From assembly GCA_032207245.1 (NCBI GenBank), contig CM063506.1, positions 16,268,475 to 16,332,474 of the forward strand: 64,000 bases of DNA. The letters are read 5' to 3'. Source of the DNA: Pardosa pseudoannulata. Taxonomy: Eukaryota; Arthropoda; Arachnida; Araneae; Lycosidae. The translations under genes were made by a program, and so were the position numbers. This document shows positions 39,248 through 51,167 of this stretch, one piece after another; position 1 is the first letter of the stretch; each line of letters begins with the position of its first letter. The notes under the pieces were generated by a model, which searched no databases, was not told where the DNA came from, and saw nothing but the letters and a program-made list of their open reading frames with translations.

Positions 39248-40500
39248 GATTATAAGCGAGACGAAAAGGAAAACAAATTTTCACTTTTCCACGCAGAGAG
39301 AGTTCCTTTGTGTGCTTGTTCCTCTTCAGTAAATAATCTGCACGGGAATTTTACGCTGGTCATTTTTAAGTCTTGGAGAAAAGCATGCCTGCATTTGATC
39401 CAAGACAAGTGTGTGGGAGGTTGTTTAGCTATCGCTTCAGCTTGCAGGGCTGGATCTAGAATTTTTTCTGCCCCGGACAAAATACCGCTCTCCTCCACCC
39501 ACGATAAAATTACTGCTTTTGTTGATGGATACGAATGTATAATTCTGTAATAGTTCTTGAAAACAAAAGTTATAATTTTTTTTAAAGTAAAAACCATAAA
39601 ATGAATTTAAAAACAAAAAGAACGTAGTAGCAGAATTTTTCTCTAATAAAGATATATTTATGTGTTACAAATTTTATTTTCACTGGTTGGCATTTCGATT
39701 AAATCTAATAAAAATTAATGTATAAAGTAATTATGTTCCAGTTTTCTTAGAAAGTATTAAATTTTGTAAAATATATCGATGCCAGTTTTTTTTTTTTTGG
39801 GGGGGGGGCTATAATGAAAAGCATTTTGAAAATTTGATTCAAAATGTCGACCTTAAAATTTGTCGCCCTGGACAGGGGTCCAGTTTGTCGAGTCCCATGT
39901 CGATCCTTTCCATGCCTGCAGTGTCAAAATAGTGAGGAATAAGTGTTATAAAGACAATTTACAAAAGCAAAATCCTAAATAATAATTCAAATACCTTAGT
40001 TATTGCCTTTAATGCAACAAGAAGATTTAAACTAAGGTTAACGGAATTCTTCTTTGGTACAGCAATCTTTCTCTAATTAATCTAAGTCTTAGCAAGCCTG
40101 GAAATGATCTGAAACAAAGGCAGGTGTGCGTGTGTGATCGTGTGATGGTAGTTAGTTATCGTTGTGGTTGAACTGGAGACAATTGCAGTGATAAAGATAC
40201 TTTATAAAAGCAAAACCCTAAATAATAACTCAAAAACATTATTTTAATTAAAATTCACCGACAATACAGCAAGTGGAAAATCCTACCAAAACTGCAAAAG
40301 GATATAATATAACAAGATAATTAATAGTTTTATATTAAGGTAAATGAAAGAAAAAACAAATTTTTACTTTTCCAAGCAAAGATAAATCCTTTGTAACGCA
40401 GTTCTTCTTAAGTACTTGATCTGTGCTGTAATTTTACTGTGGTCACTCTTAAGTCTTAGTGAAGAGCAAACTTGGAAATGATCCAAGACAAAGTCAAACG
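39248..40500. repeat. Diverged repeat family, three partial units
   Basis: Related blocks lie at about 39265-39420, 40044-40136 and 40350-40494, sharing TTTTTAAGTCTT or TCTTAAGTCTTAG followed by GATCCAAGACAA. A second shared block AAAGCAAAA-CCTAAATAATAA occurs at 39963 and 40208. Spacing is irregular because a hAT-like element interrupts the first unit. Confidence 0.65.
39445..39918. mobile_element. Possible hAT-like element
   Basis: Left end CAGGGCTGGATCTAG with a downstream CTGCCCCGG. Right end, reverse complemented, CAGGCATGGAAAGG with a nearby GTCGCCCTGGACAGG. No 8-bp duplication was found. Support is the hAT-type CAGGG end and the interruption of a repeat unit. Confidence 0.4.
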
Positions 40501-40506
40501 GGTGAT

Positions 40507-40801
40507 ACAGGGGCTTACTCAGGGGAGATGAAAAGTGATACATGCACTTTAAATTTTTTTTTCCTAACTTGAAATATTCCGGGATAATTCTTTCATTATA
40601 CTACTATACACATTCTAAACTAACTAACTAAATAAAATAAACTGCTTTTCTCTTTACATGTAAACTTTTTTTTCATCATAAAAAAATCCCTCTAAATTTT
40701 TTATCTGTTAACAAACTGTGTCTTTGAACAATAAATTTCACCTTGAGAAAAAGGTTGGCACTTTAATTTTTCGGGGTGTCAAAATTGCTAGGGCCAGTCT
40801 T
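40507..40801. mobile_element. Possible small hAT-like MITE
   Basis: Left CAGGGGCTTACTCAGGGG and right, reverse complemented, CAAGACTGGCCCTAGC. The TIRs match weakly and no clear duplication is seen. Confidence 0.3.
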
Positions 40802-40832
40802 GTACATACATTAATTCTTAAATACATATACT

Positions 40833-41477
40833 CAGTCAAAAACCGTATAAAACGAATTAAAAAAAAAACCCAGTATATAACGAATTTTTAGCAGCCTTTT
40901 TAATTCTAATTTATCCTTTTTTTCTGTCACCCTCCGAACTCTTACGTAATTAGATATAACGAATCATTTTTCAGCTGTTCGCTGAATTCTTTTTCAATTT
41001 TTTTCAACATTTTTTACAGTTATGGAAACAATATTTCGTCTTTAATTCCAAAACTTTTAATAAATTTTTACCTACTCAAACACTGAAAGAAAAAGTATTG
41101 AAGTTTGTGTTGAACAAAGAATTTCCAAAAAAAGTTCTTGGAATCGGAATCACATCAGCTGAAAGTTGCTATTTATTTCTGTATAAAAACAGCAAGCAAC
41201 AATTAGAAGTAATAGTTATTATTTTTTCACTTGTCTTTCTTTTTAGTCAACTTAATTCTAGTGTTAATGTAACCTGTCATTTTTCATTTTAATTTGATTT
41301 AAATCAGTTTAAAAATAAATTTATTAATTTTTTTTACAATTGCATTACTATTGAATACAGTTAGAATCTAGTCAATTTGTGAAATCAAACATTTTTCATA
41401 AAGCTTCGGATGTAACGAACGCCGGATATAACTTACACCTTTAGTCTCTAGAAGCTCGTTATAACGAAGTAATTATG
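40833..41477. mobile_element. Possible pogo/Tigger-like MITE
   Basis: The left end CAGTCAAAAACCGTATAAAA and a right subterminal CTCGTTATAACGAAG resemble the usual Tigger pattern CAGTxxAACCTCGTTATAACG. TA lies near both limits. A 64-codon frame inside has no known similarity. Confidence 0.4.
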
Positions 41478-42347
41478 TATTTTATATCTCTTTTCACGCC
41501 ACATTGTACGAAATTGCATTAAGATCAATTGAGAATTATGCCCGAGAGGTGTTGGGAAATTATTTATGTTTTGTCATTCCCCTAAAACATGCCAGGTGTG
41601 ACTTCGCTCTTAATTACGCAGGAAATAACGACTGGCTTGATTTTTAAACAAAAGTAAACTATTTATTTAGATATAACAAAAAATACACTTAGCCATATCC
41701 ACGTTAGAAAAAAATTATCTCTCGAAAAATAATTATATATGTTGCCTAAGTTAGACCACAAAGCAAACAGTCCAATTTCAAATTTCTCGGTCCGCTCTCT
41801 GTGCTTCAGCGTGTTCTTGCCAAGAAGAAACCCTGTCCGAAGGGTTCGCTTCATATCCCAATTATACTTACGTTAGCCTGGTCGTTAACCAGTGAGGCAA
41901 TTTTCTTGTCACCCGGTTGTTATGTGAAGTAATCTTTCTTCGGATCTTTTCCAACGAGGGTTTAGATGCACCGGAAGTTGACACAGCGTTGTTTTAGTAG
42001 CAATTCCCGATGACACTCAAAAGTCCAAGTGTTAATGGAGATCGTTAACTGGAAAGTAATGACCTTTGCGTCCACCCATCTGTTAATTAATGGGTAACCT
42101 ACTGTCCAGATCGGCGCACCGTTTCTCTACATTTTTTTGTCATTATATACCTTTATATATGCATTCTGGGGGACAACGTCTCTCGGGTCCCCTGCCATGA
42201 GCTCAAACCGTACTTGTCCTCTGGGTAGTGCTAAATGAGAGACAACCTCATGGGTATGCCTCCTTTAGGCATATACGGGTGTCACGAGCCCGGGATTCAC
42301 CCGAGTAATCTCTTCTAGTGTATTTCCTGGTAGTCTTGTGCTTAGCT
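41478..42347. other. Non-coding stretch
   Basis: TGTGACTTCG at 41600 followed by TTTATTT near 41661 resembles the edge of a minus-strand LTR, but no other end was found. The rest is unassigned. Confidence 0.35.
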
Positions 42348-42355
42348 CTATAGAG

Positions 42356-43069
42356 CAGGGTTTCCTAACCTGTGGTTCATGGACCCCTTGGTGGTCCATG
42401 GGTCATATTTTGGGGATCCGCTGACTGCTCCTAATTTTTAAAATGCTTGCATCAATATTTAAAAAAAAAAAAAAAACTTTTTTGTCACAGGCAACCTCTG
42501 TAAGCCTTCTGTCTGCTATTTCCCAATAGAGACCTCTACAATACGAGGAAAAGAACGTTCGAAAACCATATAAAATTCGAAATTCTTAGAAACACAAAGT
42601 AGCCTTTGAATTTTACTTCAATTGGAAATAAAGTGACGTTAAAATTAGATACACAAAGTTCTTGCAAATTTTTAAAACAAAATATTTGTTTTACTTTTTC
42701 ATTTGAATTCATAATGTTTGTCTTGTCACAATAAAAAAGAAACATTGAAATCGACCGAATATTGAACATGATATGCGCGTTGCTTTGTCGAAAACCATCC
42801 CTCAATTCAATCTGTTAATCAAGGAAAAGCAGTAACAGCCTTCACATTAAAAATTTTAATTTCTTCAAATTTTTATACTATTTAAATAAAAATATTAAAA
42901 TAATTGAATAATAAAACAAAGAAATTATTTACAACAATAAACAATTAATTAACAATAAGCAATTAATCAATCGCTTAAACAAAGCATTGTTTAAGCAATT
43001 TGTTTTTCACAAAAGGGTCCGTGATATATTTAAAATGGTTCATTGTGCCAAAAAAGTTGAGAAACACTG
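42356..43069. mobile_element. Non-autonomous hAT-like element, 714 bp
   Basis: Left end CAGGGTTTCCTAACCTGTGG and right end, reverse complemented, CAGTGTTTCTCAACTTTTTT, a common hAT terminal pattern. The flanking octamers ctatagag (42348-42355) and ctgtagag (43070-43077) match at 7 of 8. An 89-codon minus frame inside (42536-42805) lacks recognisable transposase motifs. Confidence 0.88.
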
Positions 43070-43077
43070 CTGTAGAG

Positions 43078-43449
43078 TTTGCTCCTTACTGGGACTGACC
43101 AAATTAATTATGAACCATAAGGGACCTCGCGTAGGTCAGCTTCAGCTTTATAGCTGTCTTTATTGCTGTCGTGGTGACTGGTTTTCAGTTTGTTGCTGCT
43201 ATATGTTTTAGGATGGGTTAGCGTAAGAATTCTACTATACATACATTCTAGGAATGCAACGAATATTGGGCCTAAATTCGGCCCTTTTACCGAATACTAA
43301 ATATCGTTAGATATTTTATAGAATAAATTCCTTTTATTAAAATAAGGACTTTTTAAGCGTACTTTTAAATATATTTAATGAAGAATACTGCACAAATATA
43401 TTTCACTGCATTAATCATTAGAAAATCTAATATTTATTTAAATTGAATA
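43078..43449. other. Non-coding stretch
   Basis: No gene recognised. Confidence 0.5.
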
Positions 43450-43454
43450 CTACG

Positions 43455-44023
43455 TGTAATACTAGACTCAAGACTCGAGTTGGTGTTACATGGGCCCCTG
43501 TTTTTCTTCGTCGGACGAAGACGGACACCCCGAGAGGGGGTGGGCAAGCCCTGTTCCAAGGAGGTTCAACAGGAAAGGGCGAGAGATGTCACCCCCCCCG
43601 CCTCCTCCAGCTGCGGAAAGGGACATTTTTCCTGTGGAGGAGAAAGCTTGATCAAGAGGGGGGTGATTCCACCCCGGCCCTCGCGGAGTGGGGAGAGAGA
43701 TGCCCGGTCGAAACGACGGAGAACGGCCATTCTTCTGTCATTAGCTGAGACCGAGAGAGGTGTTTTCCGCTCGCACCATTTGTTTTTTTTCCTCGGTCTT
43801 ATGGCAGCCATGTTTAAGCGTAATATGTTGATTGAACATATGTCTTAACAGAATTTGTAAATAAATGTTTAGTCAAAAGTTTTGTCACTGCAGTGCTTAA
43901 TTGTCTGCAATATAGGCTTTAATCGAACTCAAGATACCTGATCCAGTAACAATAGGCGAGCAGGTATAGAAACGAGGCGTGCAGACATCAGAAAGTGCAG
44001 CCGGGGACGCGCAATGCGTTACA
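43455..44023 (+). mobile_element. Solo LTR, family D, 569 bp, 5-bp TSD
   Basis: Begins TGTAATACTAGAC and ends CAATGCGTTACA, with perfect 5-bp duplications ctacg at 43450-43454 and 44024-44028. AATAAATG near 43861 supports plus orientation. Its left half is markedly GC-rich. The 101- and 122-codon frames there (43443-43848) overlap in two frames and do not look like conserved proteins. A 5-bp duplication fits BEL/Pao or some Gypsy elements. Confidence 0.88.
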
Positions 44024-44028
44024 CTACG

Positions 44029-44615
44029 AAAGTAAGTAAAGTCTATATCTATGGTATTTAAAGGATCTATTACCCAAAAATAAAGGAACTTCAGCAATAA
44101 TTACAATAAGATTGCAAAACAATTCAAGGCTGTTTTGAACGCAAAATAAATAAATAAATTAATCTTCTTTGGAGCAAACAAAGGGCAGAGCAAGGTAATG
44201 CGATTTTAGCAGCAACCAAGAAATAAAGAAACCTTTGTTTGCCACTAAAATAAGATGTCAGCACTTGAATGTCTGCAGTTCAGTGTAAATTCGTGACATG
44301 TAGGTGAAACAAATAAATAGTCAGTCATATGAACATTATAAGGAAATACGCTGCATACCGGAGTAAACATTCTTTCAAATTACTGGTCGTAAAAGTTTGT
44401 TACTATGAAATCTACAATATTAGCATTTTAAGTTAATATTTATGCATTCTTTCTTTCATAGTTGTAAAAATCATAATAAAGAAGCACAAAATAAATTTAA
44501 TTTTTTAATACTTAGTGTTTTGCTTAATACTAGATCAGAGCTCCTCAAACCTTTTTCACTGTCACACCCTGTCAGGATAGAACGATTTTGGCAGCGCAAC
44601 TAACCTGAAAAGGGT
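44029..44615. other. Non-coding stretch with a hAT-like end
   Basis: CAGAGCTCCTCAAACCTTTT at 44535 resembles a hAT terminus but has no partner. The rest is AT-rich without a gene. Confidence 0.4.
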
Positions 44616-44619
44616 TTAA

Positions 44620-44690
44620 CACATTGTATGCGGGACACGTACTAGTACGTTTTCTGACGAATGATACTTGAGCTTGATTGATACTTAATT
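44620..44690 (+). mobile_element. End fragment of a family P1 piggyBac-like MITE
   Basis: After TTAA (44616-44619) comes CACATTGTATGCGGGACACG, identical to the outer end of 17024-17756. Similarity fades after about 70 bp. It lies 180 bp from a complete copy in the same orientation. Confidence 0.75.
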
Positions 44691-44800
44691 TGCACATTAA
44701 TCTTGTGGCCTTTATTAAAAAAAATCTACATAAATTTGTGTTTTAATACAGCGCTGTCTTCTCTCAAAGACACAGTGCTCAAATAGTGTCACCTTATTAA

Positions 44801-45359
44801 CACATTGTATGCGGGATACGTACTAGTATGTTTTCTGACAACTGATACTTAAGCGCGGGTCACATACTAGTACGGGTTAGTGTGACAACATGGTTTGTTT
44901 GTTGGTACAAAAATAACGGTATGTACAGGAAAACGAAGCCGAATGTTCTTGTCTACTACATAGATTTAGGAACAATTAAAAAAAATAAAAACTAGTTTTT
45001 ACATTACTAGTTTTATGATTGCTCTTTTCATTTTTTGATAATGTAAAAATGTTTATATATAACATAATTCGAAAATATTAAAACTATATGCTACTATTTC
45101 TATTTGATTTTTCATATTTACGATACTATTATACATTTATACAATAAAAAACATGTTTTTTGTTTACAAAAATCTTATGGTTGTTATTTATATATTTCTA
45201 TTTATATATATGTTTATATATTTCAATATAAAATACGAAAAGTTGGTTAAAAATTAAATAATTTTCGATCTATTGAGATTTAACTGAATAACTAAATTTA
45301 CTCTCAAAATGCCCGCTCCCGGTAAAATTTCGCTGGGAAATACACCCTCACACATTGTG
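44801..45359 (+). mobile_element. piggyBac-like MITE, family P1, complete copy
   Basis: TTAA duplication at 44797-44800 and 45360-45363. Left end CACATTGTATGCGGGATACG. Right end, reverse complemented, CACAATGTGTGAGGGTGTAT. It carries inner CATACTAGTACGGGTTAGTG and GTCTACTACATAGATT blocks, shared with the copies at 17 and 46 kb. No transposase coding. This uninterrupted copy serves as the reference for the other two. Confidence 0.9.
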
Positions 45360-45363
45360 TTAA

Positions 45364-46121
45364 ATAGAAAAGAAAAGAGAAAAAATAGTGAATATTTAAT
45401 GTTTATTTATCTTTTACGAGAGAAATTTTTCATTACTTTCTTTACTGAATGTTTAGTTAATTTTCGATTAAGTCACTTGACTTTCATTATTTCCGCGATA
45501 TCCATGGTATCACAACACTCACTTTGAGAATCATGTTACTAGATAACTATTAATTAATGGGTAATTAACATTGTTCAGTTCATAATTTTAAATTCCAACT
45601 GGGACTTTGAGGTTCATTTTCCTCAAATAAAACAGCTTACATACATAAAAGATATATGATTATTTACAAAAAAAAAACAAAGGTATCTTGAACAAATTTG
45701 TCTGAGATGTGTGTCAAACTTCTTGGGAAATATTTTTTACATTTACTCGTTTTTCATTTATTTTTTTATTTTGTCAAATTGAAGCATTAAAAAAGTACTA
45801 CTGCTATGCCATCTTCAAGTAGTTTACATTATTTTACATTAAAATAATTTATTTTCAAATTCGTTTACATTTTTTATTTAATAGGAGCTTGACGGCAGGT
45901 CTTCTGGTCTCATGGTCGTTACCACACTGTCGGATGCATTTCGAATTTTTGCTTTTTATTACTTTATTATTATTTTTCTTTTATAAATGTGTTTAAATAC
46001 TTTTGACAACCATGTACATTGCCTTGTTCGTTAATGATGGCTGAGGCAAGTAAAGTAGGTCCGTGGTCTCAATCTGATGACAAATTCGAATTAAATTATC
46101 ACAATTAATTAATCAAATTAT
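45364..46121. other. AT-rich non-coding stretch
   Basis: No gene or repeat recognised. Confidence 0.5.
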
Positions 46122-46235
46122 CACAATCTCACAGCGTGTTAGTTATTCAGTTAAATCTCAATAGATCTAAAACTATTTAATTTTTTAACCAACTTTTCGT
46201 ATTTTATATTTAAATATATAAATAGATAAATAAAC

Positions 46236-46252
46236 AAGTATATATATATAAT

Positions 46253-46332
<80 letters not shown>
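46236..46332. repeat. (TA)n microsatellite
   Basis: TA tract with one ATACAA interruption, directly left of the LTR-like block. Confidence 0.93.
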
Positions 46333-46336
<4 letters not shown>

Positions 46337-46761
46337 ATGAGACGGACTTCTCGATGGCGGTTTGCAGTCATGGCCATAAAAATGATACAGTTTCAGCTAA
46401 AGACTTTTATTAAGATAACTAAGATAAAATTGAAGGACTGGTTCCCACTTCATAGGGACAGGACAAACTGAAGGGTCAGCTAGCATGAAGTTCTATGTAC
46501 AAGACACGTAACACCTGGGTCAACATCTGTGGGAAAATATCTAGAAAAATCTGTCTCCGACAGCGTGTATCTCCTTTTTATTTGGAATTTTCCTAAATTG
46601 TCCTCTAGGGCCATGTAGGATTATTATTGGTCAGGCCCCTTCTCCGAGGGAGTAAACTGTAGCTCCAGTGGTCACTTTAGGTTAGGGGTTAAAAAGGGAA
46701 ATGAAAAATGCCCCGATAATTGTTACCCTTGATCTAAGTTTTGAAAACCTGAGAATTTTCC

Positions 46762-46766
<5 letters not shown>
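46333..46766 (-). mobile_element. LTR-like block, 434 bp
   Basis: Ends TGTAATGAGACGG and GAATTTTCCTTACA, again TGTAA...TTACA. On the minus strand AAATAAAAAGGAG resembles a promoter, and TTAATAAAAGTC lies near the 3' side as a polyadenylation signal. Flanks are microsatellites, so a target duplication cannot be judged. Probably a solo LTR. Confidence 0.6.

Positions 46767-46855
<89 letters not shown>
46763..46855. repeat. Compound (CA)n(TA)n microsatellite
   Basis: About 50 bp of CA followed by about 40 bp of TA. Confidence 0.95.
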
Positions 46856-46860
<5 letters not shown>

Positions 46861-48620
46861 CATTTTAGCAACGACAAATAAAAAGTTAATTTTAATCAAC
46901 CTTCCCGTTCTGGTCTTTCGCATCGACTGATATAAAAACTAGTTATATTTGTCTAAATGTTTCCAGAATCTATGTAGTAGACAAGAACATTCGGATTCAC
47001 TTTCCTGTATATACCGTTATTTTTGTACCCACAAACAAACTATGTTGTTACACTAACCCGTACTATTACGTGACTCCCTCTCAAGTATCAATCGTCAGAA
47101 AATGTACTAGTACTTGCCTCGCATGCAATGTGTTAAAAGCATCAGAACAAGTAAAAAAAAGTAATTTTGTTATTATGAAGTTTTATAAAGTTATTTTACC
47201 CGGAGGTTCATCACGAGCAGGGCCCGATTATCAAGATTTTGGGCTCCAGGGCTGAGAATATGTTTTGGGCCCTAATAGATTATTGTTACATTTTATTAAT
47301 GCATGGCGGAAAGATTTGCATCGATGACTGTGTACATAGTATATACTAACATTACTAGGGTATAAACTATATGATTCACCAGAAACAAGTATATATTTTT
47401 CTACACCCCCATGATATTTATCCCGTACATCTTTAATCTGTTACTCCGGGTACATGCCCCTCCTCTAGTTTAATGCCTTCAGCCCAGTGGCAGAAAATTT
47501 TGTAGCTGTCTGCAACAAGCTATTAGAATTTTATACTCTGTCCGCAAAATTTACATACAATTTTAATGAATAAATTTTGTGTTAAACCAGCAATGTTTAA
47601 TCATTTTATTTGAAGCATGCTATATATCATTGTTTTTTTTAATTCCTTAAGTTCTTCAGACAGTTCTATGACAAATAAAATTAGTATTTTTAAAAGAACC
47701 GATTTATTTTAATAAAGTAGTTAAAATTTACAAAAATGTAACCAGAGTGTGAAGCTATAAAATCTCTAGCCTCCCTCCCTAAAAATAAAACTCATCATAT
47801 GCATAAAAGTGTTCTCCGTATCAAAAATTTGGATTCAGCTTCCAAAAACAAAAAGTTTGAAAACTGTGGAGAAAATTCTCAAATTGTGCAGACAAAAGCT
47901 GTTTGCAAAAGGTCTTCATTGTCTGTGACAATGTCGCCTTGTCGCACTGTTTCTGCCACTGCGGCATTCATCACTAAGCTGGACAAACATTTCACTTGCA
48001 CTTGTATTTATCATTAGTGATGCATGAGTAATTAAAAGAAATATTTCTAAAAATACTAAAAATAAATACTTATATGAATATATCAGTAGTTTGAGATTAA
48101 ATTAAATAAAAAAATTAGACATTCAATCATGTCATTTACATAAAAATACATAATCTATTGGGATTTATTATTTAAAATTTATATTCAGATTTATCGTCTA
48201 AAATTTATTCCAATAGTTTAAAATATGAGGTCTTTTAGAGGCAAGACTTGTGAGCATCAGAAAAGCAAATTAATTATCCAACAAATTCAATTTCCCCAGG
48301 GGAAAATTTCCTTTTTCCTTGACTTTTGTAGGTTTTCAGACCTGAACTGCTTCTCTTTTTTAGTAATTATTATTTTCACAAAGTTTTCAAAATTTTCCTG
48401 AAATGTGGGAACACTGAATTATTCAATTAAAGATGTTAAATTTTAAAAGAAATATTAACACAAAGAATTAGGATCTATTTGATTTTGCTTTAAGACACTT
48501 ACATTTTTAGACGTAGAAAAATAAAATTTCAAAAAAGTACGAGACTTCAAAAAACTGTCTTAAAAGATAGTTATTAATTAAATTGACAATAAAAATAGAA
48601 TTAAGGTGCAGTAGGCATAA

Positions 48621-49107
48621 TTAAAGCAAATAGATAAAAAGAATACAAATTTTAAATAAGGAATCTTTCGTATTTCCAGGTATTGTTTCTGTTAAATTAA
48701 TCTTTTCAATATTTTTTCTATGTAGGAGGCATACAAAGTGTTCTTTTAATACATCAGGAATATTAGTCCAAACAGCAGGATCTTCATTAAGTATGAAATC
48801 AGATCATTCTTCTTTAAAGTAGAAATATCATTTGAGTCTGCTTCTGTGACAGTGGAAGGAAACGTATTCTCATCTGAACATTCACTTTTGCTTTCAAGGA
48901 CGTTTGAAGTTGTGGCTATGTCTAATCCATTAGTATTATTATCCGATGCTACATCATTCAAATTATTTGTTGACTGAAAGTGAGTTTCTGTTCAGGCAGA
49001 AAAGCAAAATTTTTCTATACTACCTAGCAGCCTTTTTCTCTTGCTGATCTCTTTTATTTTTTCAGACGTTTTGAATGTCCAAAAGGATACTTATAAGAAC
49101 GTTTCAT
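48621..49107 (-). pseudogene. hAT transposase (ZMYM/DUF4371-like) N-terminal remnant
   Basis: On the minus strand a first segment starts MKRSYKYPFGHSKRLKK and then hits a stop. This matches the Lys/Arg-rich MKRxYxSGxxKRKxKK start of the hAT transposases related to ZMYM5-like proteins. An acidic, Ser-rich linker frame follows (48746-48961). After a frameshift comes NEDPAVWTNIPDVLKEHF, which matches the DPAxWxxIPDxLxxxxV motif that follows in this family. The TTF-type zinc finger, the DUF4371 RNase H-like fold and the C-terminal dimerisation domain are not recognisable. It is a pseudogene with at least one stop and one frameshift. Identification is from motif memory. Confidence 0.65.
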
Positions 49108-49355
49108 TTTACTGGTAAAAACATACCAATAAACATACTAATTCAAATTATCAAACCACGCGGCTATTTACATCCAGTCAGAGAAACAGCAGCAAATGCA
49201 ACAAGCATTTTTTTTATATATTAGCCATGGGATTGAAAAAGTATGCTTTTATGCAGTCCATATTCCAAACATTTCGCAAACGGAATCCACCAATCAGAAA
49301 GCTCAATTTTGCGATCGCGAACATTTTTTGAGAAAAGTTCTCAAAATCTAGCAGC

Positions 49356-49424
49356 CGAAAGATGGCTGGATGGTACTGATCTTCGGAACCGGAGTTCGTG
49401 GGTACGAATCCCACTATGGTATGG
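49356..49424 (+). mobile_element. tRNA-like SINE head
   Basis: GATGGCTGGATGGTACTGATC resembles an A box in its TGGATGG part, and GGGTACGAATCCC is a B-box/T-arm hairpin about 45 bases on. The acceptor ends do not pair, so a SINE head is likelier than a gene. The unrelated body may run to about 49660, but its end is not visible. Confidence 0.55.
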
Positions 49425-49770
49425 ATGTTCGTAGACGTTCGGAATCGGCTTTAATCAGTAGATCCCTGTCTCATTAGCCCTCGTGTTGCATAATTAGACC
49501 GTAGCTTTCCCAAACCAAAATCTAGCCATCTGATTGGGGGATTCCATTTGCAAAATGACCTGCAAACTTGCCTTCAGTTTTTAAGTGCAAACCCATGACT
49601 GACAAATCTTTGGGTATTTATACTTGCGGGTACTCTGTGAAATAATGAAAAACTTACAAAATTTTAGCTCACATAATTTACATATAGAATAAAAACATGA
49701 AAATTTTAAATCAGTGGGCCCTGAGTACCTGCTCCGCGTGCCCTGCCGATAATATGGCGCTGGTCACAAT

Positions 49771-51165
49771 GTGTCCCAAGTTACCAAGTGATACCTCTGC
49801 AGGTGGTAGGCCAAGCCAGAGGGTGACCGTCTGCTTAGTCCCTCTTTTAAATTACGAGGTTCTACTCTTAGAGGTTCGACCGCTCGAGGCAATGGCAACC
49901 ATCTTTTCACGAGAAGCCATATGACTTTTAAAATAGACACACCACACTCCCATATAGCTGACATACACATGGCTTCATAAAACACGCGAGTCCGAAATTT
50001 TAGGGAAAATGCCATTCTAGCACATTTTCGAGTCACGGTGCCGTTTTCAATTAAAACTTCCTGCAACCTACGCTAAATAAAAGCTTGACTACTTTTATGA
50101 AAGAGATAAAAATAAAGGTTGTGTACTTGCCTTATTGAGGAGTTCGCCCATCTACTTTCTGTTCCTTTCATTAAAATAAAAAAAAATAGTATTGGCATGG
50201 ATGAGTCTGTTAATCACTGCACATTCTCTTAAATTGTAGAATCAAACTTCACACTAACGATCTTCCTCATTTTTCATCAACTTCCTCTAAGTCAAAATTT
50301 GCTAAATGCTTGCTCGATTATCTTGTTCTCATTTTGTAGTTTCTAATTGCCAGGCACGTAGCCAGGAACTAGTCTTGTACAGATGAGTGCTAAAACTGGA
50401 CTAAACATTTCTCAATTTTTTTAAAAACTATATTAACCCCTTGAATGTTTTATATATGACATATAATATGCACACCTAATGCTTTATAAGCTTATATTTT
50501 ACTTGCGATACACAATGAACTATATTTTAAGAGCAAAAAAAAAGTAGTGTAGCCTCTTAACTATAGCTATATTTTTCAGGTAAACGAATGAAATTTAAAG
50601 ATATCTAACATAAAATCTCCCATATAACCACAGACAAAGGGCTGATTTTTAATATTAATGGCATTAATAAATGAAATAAAATTTAATATTATATACATCT
50701 TAAAGTCCATGTAATCTTATTTAATATGTTTTCTTAGATTAAAAAAAAAACAATTTGGAGAAAAAGCATTAAAATTATAGCTGTGGATAACTGTTCCAAA
50801 AATTGAGATTTTTTTTTAAATTTTGATTGAATATTAGTTTAAAAAATTATACCTAAAAAAGTAATTTTATTTCATTGTTAAAATGGAGTAAAGCTAAATC
50901 CAGAAATTTGGTAAATGGAGGCTATAATCTAATAGAAGTCGCAATGAGACAAAGACAAGGATTTAGAACATTCTATAATAGAGCATCGGTGTGTTCAAGA
51001 AAATGATATTTCCACTTTACAACACAAACAAATTAACATTTATTAAACATAAAAATGATACCCAGTATTATAAGGCCTGACATGCCTCCAATAGGTGCTC
51101 AATATGCACGTAACATGTTGCAAGCAAGGGTTCAGTGGCAGCACTGAGTTGCAGAAAAATTAGTA
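49771..51165. other. Non-coding stretch
   Basis: A 100-codon minus frame (49764-50066) has no known similarity. TTAACCCCTTGAATG at 50433 resembles one end of a CCCC-type TTAA element without a partner. Confidence 0.4.
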
Positions 51166-51167
51166 TA

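Larger units (their letters stand above)
46122..47132 (-). mobile_element. piggyBac-like MITE, family P1, interrupted
   Basis: The right end CATGCAATGTG followed by TTAA (47133-47136) and the block GTAGTAGACAAGAACATTCG match the P1 family. The left part (GTTATTCAGTTAAATCTC and on) also matches, but the left terminus is eroded. The middle is replaced by (TA)n, a 434-bp LTR-like block and (CA)n(TA)n. Confidence 0.75.
47218..49762 (-). mobile_element. Decayed hAT element with transposase remnant
   Basis: Left end CAGGGCCCGATTATC. Right end, reverse complemented, CAGCGCCATATTATCGGCAG, with a further GTGCCC block that parallels the subterminal GC-rich part of 38020-38685. The flanking octamers atcacgag and gtcacaat match at only 5 of 8, so the duplication is doubtful. 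A transposase N-terminal remnant lies on the minus strand at 48621-49107. A tRNA-like head at 49356 has inserted between that remnant and the right end. At 2.5 kb it could once have been autonomous. Confidence 0.6.

Noticed and set aside
41600..42200. Minus-strand LTR starting TGTGACTTCG
   Set aside because: No opposite terminus and no target duplication could be found.
43443..43848. Overlapping 101- and 122-codon frames in GC-rich DNA
   Set aside because: They lie inside a solo LTR with a 5-bp duplication, overlap each other in different frames and resemble no known protein.
50433..50450. Another piggyBac-like element beginning TTAACCCCTTGAATG
   Set aside because: No matching right end within 1.5 kb.
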